Positions 53,329 to 62,327 of a DNA stretch of 64,000 nt are shown here, piece by piece (within the stretch, counting starts at the first letter, position 1; each line of letters opens with the position of its first letter). The stretch is from contig NZ_LR732544.1 in the NCBI RefSeq assembly GCF_902506575.1, forward strand, positions 2,617,862 to 2,681,861, in the 5' to 3' direction. A program made the position numbers and the translations under genes. The DNA comes from Streptomyces mexicanus (GTDB lineage: Bacteria > Actinomycetota > Actinomycetes > Streptomycetales > Streptomycetaceae). The notes under the pieces are model-generated. The model made no database searches. It was not told the origin of the DNA and saw only the letters and a program-made list of their open reading frames with translations.

Positions 53329-54230
53329 TGGACTTCCTGAACTACGCCTTCATGCAGCGGGCGCTGCTCGCCTCCGTCCTGGTCGGCATCACCGCGCCCG
53401 CCGTCGGCATCTACCTGGTCCAGCGCCGCCAGGCCCTGATGGGCGACGGCATCGGCCACGTCGCCATGACCGGCGTCGGCCTCGGCTTCCTGCTGTCCGC
53501 CTCGCCGGTGTGGATGGCCACGGCCGTCTCCGTCCTCGGCGCGATCCTGATGGAGCTGATCCGCTGGTACGGCCGCACCCGCGGCGACATCGCCCTGGCG
53601 ATGCTGTTCTACGGCGGCATGGCCGGCGGCGTCATGTTCATCAACCTCGCCCCCGGCGGCTCCAACGCCAACCTGACCTCGTACCTGTTCGGCTCGCTGT
53701 CGACGGTGTCGCAGTCGGACGTGCTGGCGATCTGCCTGCTGGCCGCCTTCGTCGTGCTGGTCACCCTGGGGCTGCGCCGGCAGCTGTTCGCGGTCAGCCA
53801 GGACGAGGAGTTCGCCCGGGTGACGGGCCTGCCGGTGCGCGCCCTGAACCTGCTGACGGCCGTGACGGCCGCGGTGACCGTGACCGTCGCGATGCGCGTG
53901 GTCGGCCTGCTGCTGGTCAGCGCGCTGATGGTGGTCCCGGTGGCCGCCGCCCAGCAGCTGACCCGCAGCTTCGCGGCGACCTTCGCGATCGCCGTGGCCA
54001 TCGGTGTGAGCGTCACCCTCGGCGGCACCGTCACGTCCTACTACCAGGACGTGCCGCCCGGCGCGACGATCGTGCTGCTGACCATCGCCGCGTTCATCGT
54101 CCTGACCGCCCTGGCCACCCCGCTGGCCCGGCGCCGCGCCCGGGCGCTGGCCGCGGCACGGCCCGCCGCGGACCCCGCCGAGTGCGCCATTCCGGCCAGT
54201 CGGGCCTCCGCCGACGAGGTCGGCGTCTGA
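53328..54230 (+). CDS. znuB: zinc ABC transporter permease
   Basis: A 300-residue ABC-3 family permease with about eight helices (ALLASVLVGITAPAVGIYLV; MGDGIGHVAMTGVGLGFLL; VVGLLLVSALMVVPVAAAQQ). It forms the zinc channel. ATG 53328 overlaps the znuC stop by one base. The operon continues, after about 100 bp, to zur. Confidence 0.94.
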   Translation: MDFLNYAFMQRALLASVLVGITAPAVGIYLVQRRQALMGDGIGHVAMTGVGLGFLLSASPVWMATAVSVLGAILMELIRWYGRTRGDIALAMLFYGGMAGGVMFINLAPGGSNANLTSYLFGSLSTVSQSDVLAICLLAAFVVLVTLGLRRQLFAVSQDEEFARVTGLPVRALNLLTAVTAAVTVTVAMRVVGLLLVSALMVVPVAAAQQLTRSFAATFAIAVAIGVSVTLGGTVTSYYQDVPPGATIVLLTIAAFIVLTALATPLARRRARALAAARPAADPAECAIPASRASADEVGV

Positions 54231-54331
54231 CCGCGAGGTGCCCGGGCTGGCACAATGGCCCGGGCAGACGCGAGACGTTGCGCGAGACGTTTCAGGACGT
54301 CTCGGACCCAGGACGTTTCAGGAGGCAACCG

Positions 54332-54754
54332 GTGACGACCGCAGGACCGCCCGTGAAGGGCCGCGCCACCCGGCAGCGCGCCGCTGTCGCGGCGGCCCTC
54401 GACGAGGTCGACGAGTTCCGCAGCGCGCAGGAACTCCACGACATGCTCAAGCACAAGGGCGACTCGGTCGGCCTGACCACGGTCTACCGCACCCTGCAGT
54501 CCCTCGCCGACGCCGGCGAGGTGGACGTCCTGCGCACCTCCGACGGCGAGTCCGTCTACCGCCGCTGCTCCACCGGCGAACACCACCACCACCTGGTCTG
54601 CCGCGTGTGCGGCAAGGCCGTCGAGGTCGAGGGCCCGGCCGTCGAGCAGTGGGCGGAGACGATCGCGGCGGAGCACGGCTTCGTCAACGTCGCCCACACG
54701 GTGGAGATCTTCGGCACCTGCGCGGAGTGCTCCGCGGCCCGCGCGGACACCTGA
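54332..54754 (+). CDS. zur: zinc uptake regulator, Fur family
   Basis: A 140-residue Fur-family repressor: winged helix in residues about 12-85 (SAQELHDMLKHKGDSVGLTTVYRTL), regulatory histidines in GEHHHHLVC, and structural zinc cysteines CRVCGK and CAEC. It represses znuABC when zinc is high, through the box before znuA. Start GTG 54332 has AGGAGG nine bases upstream. The 100-bp leader carries GACGTTTCAGGA twice (about 54288 and 54312), a possible local regulatory repeat. Confidence 0.95.
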   Translation: MTTAGPPVKGRATRQRAAVAAALDEVDEFRSAQELHDMLKHKGDSVGLTTVYRTLQSLADAGEVDVLRTSDGESVYRRCSTGEHHHHLVCRVCGKAVEVEGPAVEQWAETIAAEHGFVNVAHTVEIFGTCAECSAARADT

Positions 54755-54788
54755 GACCCCGCGCCCCCGACAGCGGACCCGTGGCGCG

Positions 54789-54810
54789 CCGCGCCCCCGA
54801 AGGGGCGCGG
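54789..54810. terminator. convergent terminator zur / uppS
   Basis: CCGCGCCCC and GGGGCGCGG form a perfect 9-bp stem with a 4-base loop between the convergent zur and uppS genes. Confidence 0.7.
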
Positions 54811-54824
54811 GCCGCCCCGGCCGG

Positions 54825-55664
54825 TCAGCCGCCCTCGCTCCGGCCCTCCATGGCCAGCAGCACCTCGTTGGGCACCGCCCCGCCGAAGCGGCGGTCGCGG
54901 GAGGCGAACTCCAGGCAGGCCCGCCACAGGTCCCGGCGGTCGAAGTCGGGCCACAGCACGTCCTGGAAGACCATCTCGGCGTACGCGCTCTGCCACAGCA
55001 GGTAGTTCGAGGTGCGCTGCTCGCCGCTGGGCCGCAGGAACAGGTCCACGTCCGGCATGTCCGGGTAGTACAGGTACTTCTGGACGGTCTTCTCGGTGAT
55101 CTTGGACGGGTCCAGCCGGCCCGCCTTCACGTCCTCCGCCATCGCCTTCGCGGCGTCCGTCAGCTCCGCCCGGCCGCCGTAGTTCATGCAGAAGTACAGC
55201 GTGAGCAGGTCGTTGTCCTTCGTCTGCTCCTGCGCGATCTGCAGCTCCTTGGCGACCGACTTCCACAGCCGGGGCATCCGGCCCACCCAGCGCACCCGGA
55301 CCCCGAGCGCGTCCAGCTGGTCCCGGGACTTGCGGATGAAGTCCCGGTTGAAGTTCATCAGGAAGCGCACCTCCTCCGGCGAGCGCTTCCAGTTCTCCGT
55401 GGAGAAGGCGTACAGGGAGATGTTGCCGACGCCGATCTCGATGGCGCCCTGCAGCACGTCCAGCACCCGCTCGGCGCCGACCTTGTGCCCCTCGGTGCGC
55501 GGCAGCCCGCGCTGCTTGGCCCACCGGCCGTTGCCGTCCATGACGATCGCCACGTGCTCCGGGACCAGCTCGCCCGGGAGCTTCGGCGCGCGGGCGCCCG
55601 ACGGGTGCGGCTGAGGTGCCTGGTACTCGCGCCGCCGGCTCCCCAGGATCCCGCGTACGGCCAT
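54825..55664 (-). CDS. uppS: isoprenyl transferase (cis-prenyltransferase)
   Basis: A 279-residue UPP synthase family enzyme. The catalytic aspartate is in [20 protein letters not shown]; further conserved parts are [25 protein letters not shown] and [19 protein letters not shown]. It condenses isopentenyl diphosphate units to make the lipid carrier for wall synthesis. Start ATG 55664. It is 29 bp downstream of recO on the same strand, a common actinobacterial pair. Confidence 0.95.
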   Translation of the reverse strand: MAVRGILGSRRREYQAPQPHPSGARAPKLPGELVPEHVAIVMDGNGRWAKQRGLPRTEGHKVGAERVLDVLQGAIEIGVGNISLYAFSTENWKRSPEEVRFLMNFNRDFIRKSRDQLDALGVRVRWVGRMPRLWKSVAKELQIAQEQTKDNDLLTLYFCMNYGGRAELTDAAKAMAEDVKAGRLDPSKITEKTVQKYLYYPDMPDVDLFLRPSGEQRTSNYLLWQSAYAEMVFQDVLWPDFDRRDLWRACLEFASRDRRFGGAVPNEVLLAMEGRSEGG

Positions 55665-55693
55665 GTGCTCTCGTCTCCCTCGCTGTGGCGGTG

Positions 55694-56440
55694 TTACTTC
55701 TCGACGTACCTCAGTGAGCGCAGTCCGCGCTCCAGGTGCCAGTGCAGATACGCGGACACCAGCCCGCTGCCCTCCCGCACGTACCGCGGCTCGCACGCGT
55801 CCGCGGTCGCCCAGTCCCCCGTGAGCAGCGCGCCGAGGAGCGTGAGCGCCTGCGGCGAGGGTACGACACTGCCGGGCACCCGGCAGTCGGCGCAGACGGA
55901 ACCGCCCGAGGCGACCGAAAAGAACCGGTTCGGGCCGGGCAGGCCGCACCGGGCGCAGTCGCCGAAGCTGGGCGCGTAGCCGTTGACGGCCAGCGAGCGC
56001 AGCAGGAACGCGTCGAGCACCAGATGCGGCGCGTGCTCGCCCCGGGCCAGCGTCCGCAGGCCCCCCACCAGCAGCAGGTACTGCTGGACGGCCGGCTCGC
56101 CCTCGTGGTCGGTGAACCGCTCGGCCGTCTCCAGCATGGCCGTCCCGGCGGTGTAGCGGGCGTAGTCCGTCACGATCCCGCCGCCGTACGGCGCGATGGT
56201 CTCGCTCTGCGTGCACAGCGGCAGACCCCGGCCCACCAGCTCACTGCCCCGCGCGAAGAACTGCACGTCCACGTGCGAGAAGGGCTCCAGGCGCGCCCCG
56301 AACTTCGACTTGGTCCGCCGCACGCCCCGCGCCACGGCCCGCACCCGCCCGTGCCCCCGGGTCAGCAGCGTGATGATCCGGTCCGCCTCACCCAGCTTCT
56401 GGGTGCGCAGCACGATGCCGTCGTCGCGGAACAGACTCAT
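55694..56440 (-). CDS. recO: DNA repair protein RecO
   Basis: A 248-residue RecO: N-terminal OB fold ([20 protein letters not shown]), helical middle, and a zinc finger [13 protein letters not shown] and SVCADC. It loads RecA with RecR. ATG 56440 was chosen over ATG 56449 because GGAG then has some spacing; the difference is three residues. Length is normal. Confidence 0.94.
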   Translation of the reverse strand: MSLFRDDGIVLRTQKLGEADRIITLLTRGHGRVRAVARGVRRTKSKFGARLEPFSHVDVQFFARGSELVGRGLPLCTQSETIAPYGGGIVTDYARYTAGTAMLETAERFTDHEGEPAVQQYLLLVGGLRTLARGEHAPHLVLDAFLLRSLAVNGYAPSFGDCARCGLPGPNRFFSVASGGSVCADCRVPGSVVPSPQALTLLGALLTGDWATADACEPRYVREGSGLVSAYLHWHLERGLRSLRYVEK

Positions 56441-56491
56441 GGGCTCCATTCTCCCCCACGGCCGCCCCCCGCCGGGCGCGGGTCCACCGGC

Positions 56492-56746
56492 TCACGGCAC
56501 CTCTCCCCGGCTGCGCGCGTTCGCGTACGCCGTCGCCGCGCGGAGCCGCTCGGCCGGGGTCGCGGCCCGCACCTGCTCCGGCGCGCAGTCCCACTCCCGG
56601 CCGCCGCCCAGCGGCCGCAGCTGCACGTACGGCCCCTCGCGGCCCATCACCACGCCGACCCGCCCCGTGTGCACGTCCAGCGCGTACGACCCGACCGGCG
56701 GGACGGCCGGGACCGGCGGGACGGCCTGGTGCCCCGCCCCGCTCAC
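56492..56746 (-). CDS. small conserved hypothetical protein
   Basis: An 84-residue protein from GTG 56746, which overlaps the preceding stop (GTGA). It has a Pro/Val-rich start (QAVPPVPAVPPVGSYALDVH) and a compact beta-like core (GRVGVVMGREGPYVQLRPLGGG REWDCAP split across the turn). I do not recognise it. It is coupled to the gene at 56743-56958 and divergent from a WhiJ-like regulator, so it may be part of that regulatory locus. Confidence 0.6.
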   Translation of the reverse strand: MSGAGHQAVPPVPAVPPVGSYALDVHTGRVGVVMGREGPYVQLRPLGGGREWDCAPEQVRAATPAERLRAATAYANARSRGEVP

Positions 56747-56958
56747 CGCAGCACCGCGGCCAGCCGCGCGGCCGTCTCCACCGAGCAGCGTCCCAGCTCG
56801 ATCAGCGGACACGGCGCCTCCCGGGCCAGCCCGACGGGATCCAGCCCCAGCGAGGGCAGAGTGATCCCCGCCTTCTCCAGCGCGGCCCGCAATGCCGCGA
56901 GCGTTTCCTCCGCCTCCTTCACGCAGAACGCCGCATGAGCCGACTTCTGTGCTGCCAC
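56743..56958 (-). CDS. small helical hypothetical protein
   Basis: A 71-residue protein, mainly one helical hairpin: AAFCVKEAEETLAALRAALE then a loop (GITLPSLGLDPVG) and a second helix with CSVETAARLAAVLR. Start GTG 56958 has AAGGGG five bases upstream. It is translationally coupled to the following 84-residue gene. Such small pairs are often seen opposite XRE/DUF397 genes in Streptomyces. Function unknown. Confidence 0.6.
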   Translation of the reverse strand: MAAQKSAHAAFCVKEAEETLAALRAALEKAGITLPSLGLDPVGLAREAPCPLIELGRCSVETAARLAAVLR

Positions 56959-57077
56959 GTGCACCCCTTCTCCCTCGCGCCTCACTTCACTGCTTGCATA
57001 CCCAAGGTGACGCTGCGCGACTAAGGTCGGAAGCGGTTCGAGCCCTACAACGGGCGCGCAGTGCGAGGGGGTCGGTC

Positions 57078-57911
57078 ATGGCCAACGGTTCACGCCAGGC
57101 GGTGTGGGAGTTCTTCGGCGCGGAACTCAAACGCCGCCGCGAGGAGGCCGGGCTCACCCAGGTGGAGCTGGGGGCGCGGGTCTTCGTCTCGGGCGGCTAT
57201 ATCGGCCAGTTCGAACAGGCCATCAGAAAGCCGCAGTTGGACGTGGCCCAGCGGATCGACGAGGTGCTGCAAACCGACGGTATTTTCGAGCGGCTGTGCA
57301 GGAAGCTGATCGATGATCCGCGGTATGCGGATTACTTCGCCCACGTGGTGGAGCTGGAGCGACTGGCCACGAAGATCTGCGAGTTCGCGCCGACCGCGGT
57401 GCCGGGCTTGTTGCAGACGGCTGGGTACGTACGCGCCGTCACCATCGCGATGAACCCGTTCGCATCTGACGAATACATCGAGGACAAGGTGTCTGGGCGT
57501 CTGGAGCGCCAGCGCATCCTGGAAGACGCAACACGCCCGGTGTATTGGGTGGTCCTGCACGAGAACGTGCTTCGTGTCCCGGTCGGTGGTCCCAGGGTGA
57601 TGGCCGAGCAGTTGGGGCACATCCTGCGGCTGGCACGGGCGCGGACGATCCTGCTCCAGGTGTTGCCGTACACCGCCGGGGCATACCCGGCGATGACCGG
57701 TGACCTGCGCCTGATGGAGTTCGAGGACGCACCTCCAACGGCCTATACGGAAGCGGTGTATTCAGGGACCTTGCTGGACGATCCAGCTGTGGTGAAGCGC
57801 GTTTACGGGGCCTACGATCTGATGAGGGCCGCCGCGCTGTCGCCGGAGGCGTCCCTGGCCCTGATCGAATCGGCGGCGGAGGACAACAGACGATGCGCGA
57901 GTACGACCTGA
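57078..57911 (+). CDS. WhiJ-like XRE regulator with DUF5753
   Basis: A 277-residue paralogue of the protein at 28134-28982: HTH in residues about 12-70 (FFGAELKRRREEAGLTQVEL; FVSGGYIGQFEQAIRKPQ), then DUF5753 (FAPTAVPGLLQTAGYVRAVT; YWVVLHENVLRVPVGGPRVM). Its stop overlaps the start region of a DUF397 gene by 19 bp. GAGGGGG lies upstream of ATG 57078. The stretch around 57200-57780 is slightly less GC-rich than neighbours, suggesting separate evolutionary history. Confidence 0.88.
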   Translation: MANGSRQAVWEFFGAELKRRREEAGLTQVELGARVFVSGGYIGQFEQAIRKPQLDVAQRIDEVLQTDGIFERLCRKLIDDPRYADYFAHVVELERLATKICEFAPTAVPGLLQTAGYVRAVTIAMNPFASDEYIEDKVSGRLERQRILEDATRPVYWVVLHENVLRVPVGGPRVMAEQLGHILRLARARTILLQVLPYTAGAYPAMTGDLRLMEFEDAPPTAYTEAVYSGTLLDDPAVVKRVYGAYDLMRAAALSPEASLALIESAAEDNRRCASTT

Positions 57912-58096
57912 CCCACGCCCGCTGGCGCAAGAGCAGCTACAGCGACGGCAACGGCGGCAACTGCGTCGAGGTCGCCGACGGAGTCCCCGGTGTCGTGCCC
58001 GTGCGGGACAGCAAGGTGGCCCAAGGGCCTGTGCTGGTCCTCGGGGCGGCCGCCTGGGCGGAGTTCGTCCGCGCCGTGGGGGCCGTCCGCTCCTAG
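57893..58096 (+). CDS. DUF397 protein, partner of WhiJ-like regulator
   Basis: A 67-residue DUF397 protein (WRKSSYSDGNGGNCVEVAD; VPVRDSKVAQGP; AWAEFVRAVGAV). It overlaps the XRE gene by 19 bp in another frame, so translation is coupled. It is similar to the DUF397 protein at 27977-28174, and the two loci look like paralogous modules. Confidence 0.87.
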   Translation: MREYDLTHARWRKSSYSDGNGGNCVEVADGVPGVVPVRDSKVAQGPVLVLGAAAWAEFVRAVGAVRS

Positions 58097-58133
58097 CCGT
58101 CCCGCCGAACCACCGCACCCCCACGGAGCCCCC

Positions 58134-59072
58134 ATGGCCCTGCCCGCGCCGCTGACCGGTGTCGTCCCGCCCGTGTGCACGCCGCTGACGCCCGAGCGGG
58201 AGGTGGACGTGGACTCGCTGCTGCGGCTGGTGGACCACCTGGTGGCGGGCGGGGTGCACGGAGTGTTCGTGCTCGGGTCGACGTCGGAGGCGGCGTTCCT
58301 GACGGACGGGCAGCGCAGGCGTGTGGTGGAGGCGGTCGTCGGCCACCTCGGCGGGCAGTTGCCGGTGCTGGCCGGGGCGATCGACATGAGCACCGCGCGG
58401 GTGCTCGACCACGTGGCCTCGGTCGCGGCGGCGGGGGCCGACGCCGTCGTCGTCACCGCCCCGTTCTACGCCCGCGCCCAGCACCCGGCGGAGATTGCCC
58501 GCCACTACCGGCGGGTCGCGGAAAAGAGCCCGGTGCCCGTGTTCGCCTACGACATCCCGGTCTCCGTGCACACCGGGCTGCCGGTGGACCTGGTGCTGGA
58601 GCTGGCCGCGGAGGGGGTGCTGGCCGGGCTGAAGGACTCCAGCGGTGACCTGGCCGGGTTCCGCCAGGTGGCCGGCGGGGTGCGGGCGGGGGCCGGTCCG
58701 GCCGGGTTCAGTGTGCTCACGGGGTCCGAGCTGCTGGTCGACGCGGCCCTCGCGCTGGGCGCGGACGGCGCCGTACCCGGGCTGGCCAACGTGGACCCGC
58801 ACGGCTTCGTGCGCCTGTACCGGCTCGCCCGGGCGGGCGACCAGGACGGCGCCCGGGCCGAGCAGGAGCGGCTGTGCGCGCTGTTCGGCATGGTCGGCGC
58901 GGCCGACCCCGCCCGGATGGGCCCGGGGTCGGCGGCGATCGGCGCGTTCAAGGCGGCGCTGCACCTGCGGGGCGTCATCGACTGCCCGGCCACGGCGGAA
59001 CCGCAGATCCCGCTGGCACCGGCGGAGGTGGAGCGGGTGCGGGCGTTCCTGGCCGCCGCCGAGCTGGTGTGA
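58134..59072 (+). CDS. DapA-like aldolase / dihydrodipicolinate synthase family
   Basis: A 312-residue class I aldolase TIM barrel: GVFVLGSTSEAAFLTDGQRR for the carboxylate loop, Y139 in FAYDIP and Schiff-base lysine K167 in GLKDSSGD. The GSTSE in place of the usual GTTGE and the lack of lysine-pathway neighbours suggest it is not the housekeeping DapA; it may cleave or form a sugar-acid or amino-acid-derived keto acid. No convincing ribosome site precedes ATG 58134; it starts 37 bp after the DUF397 gene. Confidence 0.85.
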   Translation: MALPAPLTGVVPPVCTPLTPEREVDVDSLLRLVDHLVAGGVHGVFVLGSTSEAAFLTDGQRRRVVEAVVGHLGGQLPVLAGAIDMSTARVLDHVASVAAAGADAVVVTAPFYARAQHPAEIARHYRRVAEKSPVPVFAYDIPVSVHTGLPVDLVLELAAEGVLAGLKDSSGDLAGFRQVAGGVRAGAGPAGFSVLTGSELLVDAALALGADGAVPGLANVDPHGFVRLYRLARAGDQDGARAEQERLCALFGMVGAADPARMGPGSAAIGAFKAALHLRGVIDCPATAEPQIPLAPAEVERVRAFLAAAELV

Positions 59073-59084
59073 GGGTGGCGGCCC

Positions 59085-60266
59085 TCATTCGCCGCTGTCC
59101 ACCATCCAGGTGTCGCCCTCCTCGTCGTCCACGCGCGTCTCCAGCTCGCGCAGGGTCATGCCCGCCTCCCACAGCTCCCGGAAGCGCTTCATGCGGTCCT
59201 GGACGTGGTTCTGCCGGGCGATGAGCCGGGTGCGGACGTTGACGTCGCGCAGGTCCTGGTCGATCTCGAAGGAGACGGCCTCGTCGTAGACGATGAAGTC
59301 GTTGGTGGTGCCGCGCTGGAGGTGCGGCGGCAGCTCGGGCAGCACCGACACGCGCACGCCGATGCCCAGCAGCTCCTGCTCCTCGCACAGCCGCAGCAGC
59401 CGGTCGTCCAGTTCCCGCGCGCTCTCCACCAGGAACACCCGGCGCACCGGCACCCCGCGCTCCTCGATCGCCTCCTGCTGGCCCTGGAGATAGCGGCTGG
59501 CGGGCTCGCTCTCCCAGAACTGCCGGTCGACGGAGGTGCTGGTGGCGCAGATGGACTGCTCGGCGGCGCGGGTCAGGGAGAGCATCCAGTCGTGGTTCTC
59601 GCCGGGGCACTCCGCGCTCAGCGAGGTGAGGTCCGTCAGGTGCCCGACGACCCGCCGCATCTCCAGCCGGACGAACGTGTGCAGGATCGACGGCCCGGGC
59701 GCCAGCACCTCGGCGAAGCGGTCGGCCAGGTCCGGCACGCTGCCGTCCACGCTGACCAGGGCCTGCTGGGCGCGGGACTCGGCGTCCTGCCGCTCCTGGG
59801 CGAAACGGCTCTCGATCAGCCGCGTGATGTCCTGCGTGTGCCGGGTGAGGACCTCCCGGACGGTGGCGGCGGTCTCGGCCGGTGTGCTCTCCGCCCGCCG
59901 GGCCCGCTCGGCCAGTTGCCGGGCCTCCTCCTGTGTCTGCCGGGCGTGTTCCCGGCTCTGCCGTGCCTGCTCCGCCAGCCGCCGGTCCACGCCCAGCACG
60001 TGCTGGGCCGCCACCGCGCCGGCCGCGCACAGCAGCGCGGCCAGGAACTGCCGCAGCGCACTGCCGTGCGGGGCGAGCAGCGCGGCGACGCACCAGAGCA
60101 GGGCGCCGAGGAGCACGCCGACCGCGCCGCGCCGCAGCCACAGCTCCCGCCCGGGGTGCGCGGGCGCGGCGGCGGGCGTGGGCGAGCGTCCGGTCAGGGC
60201 GGGTGGGTCGGTGGTGCCGGGTGTGCCGGCCGTGTCGTCGGGCCGGGGTGACGGTGCCGTGCTCAT
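59085..60266 (-). CDS. membrane protein with PLD-like C-terminal domain
   Basis: A 393-residue protein. Two membrane helices (residues about 45-90: AVGVLLGALLWCVAALLA; FLAALLCAAGAVAAQHVLG) are followed by an Arg/Glu/Gln coiled coil (about 95-175) and a C-terminal alpha/beta domain (about 215-375; TSTSVDRQFWESEPASRYL, GVPVRRVFLVES, DFIVYDEAVSFEID). That domain resembles the phospholipase-D fold used in stress and conflict proteins, but I see no intact HKD motif. It is the last gene before the DapA-like gene and lies 83 bp downstream of the SCO2521-type gene, apparently in the same transcript. Function unknown. Confidence 0.75.
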   Translation of the reverse strand: MSTAPSPRPDDTAGTPGTTDPPALTGRSPTPAAAPAHPGRELWLRRGAVGVLLGALLWCVAALLAPHGSALRQFLAALLCAAGAVAAQHVLGVDRRLAEQARQSREHARQTQEEARQLAERARRAESTPAETAATVREVLTRHTQDITRLIESRFAQERQDAESRAQQALVSVDGSVPDLADRFAEVLAPGPSILHTFVRLEMRRVVGHLTDLTSLSAECPGENHDWMLSLTRAAEQSICATSTSVDRQFWESEPASRYLQGQQEAIEERGVPVRRVFLVESARELDDRLLRLCEEQELLGIGVRVSVLPELPPHLQRGTTNDFIVYDEAVSFEIDQDLRDVNVRTRLIARQNHVQDRMKRFRELWEAGMTLRELETRVDDEEGDTWMVDSGE

Positions 60267-60349
60267 CTCGCTTCTCCCCCCGTCGGGATGCGCATCGGAT
60301 CGGGACTGCGGGTGCGTCCGGTCAGGAACCGGGCGCCGGGTGCGTCCGG

Positions 60350-61360
60350 TCAGGAAGCGGGCTCCACCTCCCGGTGCACCGAGGCGATCGCGTGCAGCGT
60401 CAGCTGGTCGCGGATGCGCTGGACGAGCGTCCGCCACTGGCGGGTGAAGCCGGGGCTCTCCTCCAGCGCCTCCCACAGCGGGGCCAGCTCCTTGGCCACC
60501 CGGGCCCGGGGCATCCACAGGTGCAGCAGGTGGTCCACGGCGGGCCGCAGCGCGGTGACGACGGCGGGTCGCTGCGGCGCCGCCACGGGTCTGCGGCGCG
60601 CGGGCGGCGCGCCCAGGCTGATGCCGTCCAGCAGGCGCACCACCGTGGTGAGCAGCCAGTCGTGCAGGGCGAGGTCGTCGCAGAGCCCGGCGATGTCCGC
60701 GCTCGGGGTGCCCCCGGGGACCCGCAGCCGCACGGTGCGCAGCTCGTCCGCGGCCAGGGTGAACCGTTCGATCGAGGGGCCCTCGTCCCCTTCGGCGGGC
60801 AGGGCGACCCAGCGCAGCCGGGTGGGGCGCGAGCGCAGGGGCGGACTGTGGTCGAGCAGGGGGTGGCGCAGCAGGCGGGTGAGCAGGCCGTCGGCGATCA
60901 GGCCCACGTCCAGGTCGCCGGGGCGTCCGCCGTCGAGGACGCCCTGTGCGACGGCCTCGTGGGGCAGTTTCCCCAGCGGCTCGACCATGCCGGGCCGTAC
61001 CAGGTAGTGGCCCCAGGGCCGGCGCTGGTCGGGTCCGGTGGCGGGCATCCGGGCGTAGGCGGAGGTCTGCAGGACGCGGCCCTCGGTCAGCGCGGCGCGC
61101 GCGGCGACCGTGCCCACGGCGCGGACGCGGGCGCCGTTCGCGCTGGGCAGCGGGCAGTCGACGCCGGTGAGGGTGTCGGGGGAACGCGCGTAGAGGTTGG
61201 GGCGTTCGGAGAGCAGGACGCGTTCGTCGGCGCGCAGGGCGAGCAGGGCGGCGGCGGAGCGGATGTCGAGGGCCTGCCGGGTGGGCAGCAGGCAGGTGCG
61301 GACCTCGCCGCAGGCGAGCACGGCGGGCGGTGTGGTGTCCTGCTGCCTCGGGGCCGCCAT
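60350..61360 (-). CDS. SCO2521 family protein
   Basis: A 336-residue soluble protein. Recognisable as the SCO2521 family by its order in the cluster and stretches such as GEVRTCLLPTRQALDI, GTVAARAALTEGRVLQTSAY and RRPWGHYLVRPGM. It has no membrane segment or known catalytic motif. It starts one base after the SCO2522-type stop, so it is tightly coupled. Function unknown. Confidence 0.8.
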   Translation of the reverse strand: MAAPRQQDTTPPAVLACGEVRTCLLPTRQALDIRSAAALLALRADERVLLSERPNLYARSPDTLTGVDCPLPSANGARVRAVGTVAARAALTEGRVLQTSAYARMPATGPDQRRPWGHYLVRPGMVEPLGKLPHEAVAQGVLDGGRPGDLDVGLIADGLLTRLLRHPLLDHSPPLRSRPTRLRWVALPAEGDEGPSIERFTLAADELRTVRLRVPGGTPSADIAGLCDDLALHDWLLTTVVRLLDGISLGAPPARRRPVAAPQRPAVVTALRPAVDHLLHLWMPRARVAKELAPLWEALEESPGFTRQWRTLVQRIRDQLTLHAIASVHREVEPAS

Positions 61361-61361
61361 G

Positions 61362-62327
61362 TCAGGGTCCCGCGTAGAAGACGTAGGAGACGCGGTCGGC
61401 CACCGAGTCGGGGACGTCCAGGTGCTCGCGGGCGGAGCGCTCCGCGACCTGGTGCAGGGCCGCCCGGTCCACCTCGATCTGGTCCAGGACGACCCGGACG
61501 GCGTGTTCCACCGGCAGGAACCGATTGGGCAGCACCGAACAGGTCCGGTACGCGGCGAACGGATCGGCCCGCGGGTTGAGCCGGACGAGCGCGGGCAGCT
61601 CGTCCCAGTCGTCGGGGAAGCCGCCGGCGGGGTGCGGGTGGGGCGTGAAGACGGGGTCGCCCTCGTGGCGCAGCAGCCCGAGGCGGCCCAGCTGCCAGAC
61701 CGCGGCGAGGAACGGGCAGGACCAGGTGCGGTGCCCGTCGGCGTCCTCGCTCCACATCTCCACGTCCAGGAAGACGGAGTGGCGCCGGGCCGCGGTCTCC
61801 TGGGGCGGCTGCCAGGCGGCGGCCGTCTTCATCGCCTGCGGGGTGCGGGCGACGGGGCTGCGCTCGCCGTTGGCCAGCCAGCCGGTCTGCGCGGCCGGCG
61901 GCCGGTTGCCGTAGGAGCCGGGCGGCGGCGACTCCACGATGCGGCCCGCCACCGCCTCGGCGACGGGCACCTTGCCGGCGACCGCGCAGCCGGACTCGCG
62001 GGCCAGGTAGTCGACTTCCAGACCGGCCCGGTCGGCCTCGTCCAGCAGCAGCGGGACGAGTTCGGCCGGGGTGGAGAAGCGGGTGAAGTAGTCGTCGATG
62101 AGGAAGCAGGTGCTGATGCGGGGGCGCCTGCCGCCGGTGCGGGCCGCCGCCGCGGCGCGCGCGGCCTCCACCCACGGGCGGACCTGCGCGAAGTGCTCGC
62201 GCAGGCGGGCGGGTCCGGCCTCGAAGTCCTCCATGTACAGGTGGCCCAGCTCCAGCGAGAGGTGGGACAGCGGCACCGCCTGGGTGCGCGGGTCGGCGGC
62301 CGTCTCACGGAACACTGCCTCGGTCAT
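61362..62327 (-). CDS. SCO2522 family protein
   Basis: A 321-residue soluble protein. Typical features are PLSHLSLELGHLYMEDFEAG near the N-terminus, STCFLIDDYFTRFSTPAELV near residue 75 and CSVLPNRFLPVEHAVRVVLD near 270. The acidic DDYF and the LGHLYMEDF elements could be catalytic or binding sites. The start overlaps the variant P-loop gene by four bases. Function unknown. Confidence 0.82.
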   Translation of the reverse strand: MTEAVFRETAADPRTQAVPLSHLSLELGHLYMEDFEAGPARLREHFAQVRPWVEAARAAAAARTGGRRPRISTCFLIDDYFTRFSTPAELVPLLLDEADRAGLEVDYLARESGCAVAGKVPVAEAVAGRIVESPPPGSYGNRPPAAQTGWLANGERSPVARTPQAMKTAAAWQPPQETAARRHSVFLDVEMWSEDADGHRTWSCPFLAAVWQLGRLGLLRHEGDPVFTPHPHPAGGFPDDWDELPALVRLNPRADPFAAYRTCSVLPNRFLPVEHAVRVVLDQIEVDRAALHQVAERSAREHLDVPDSVADRVSYVFYAGP

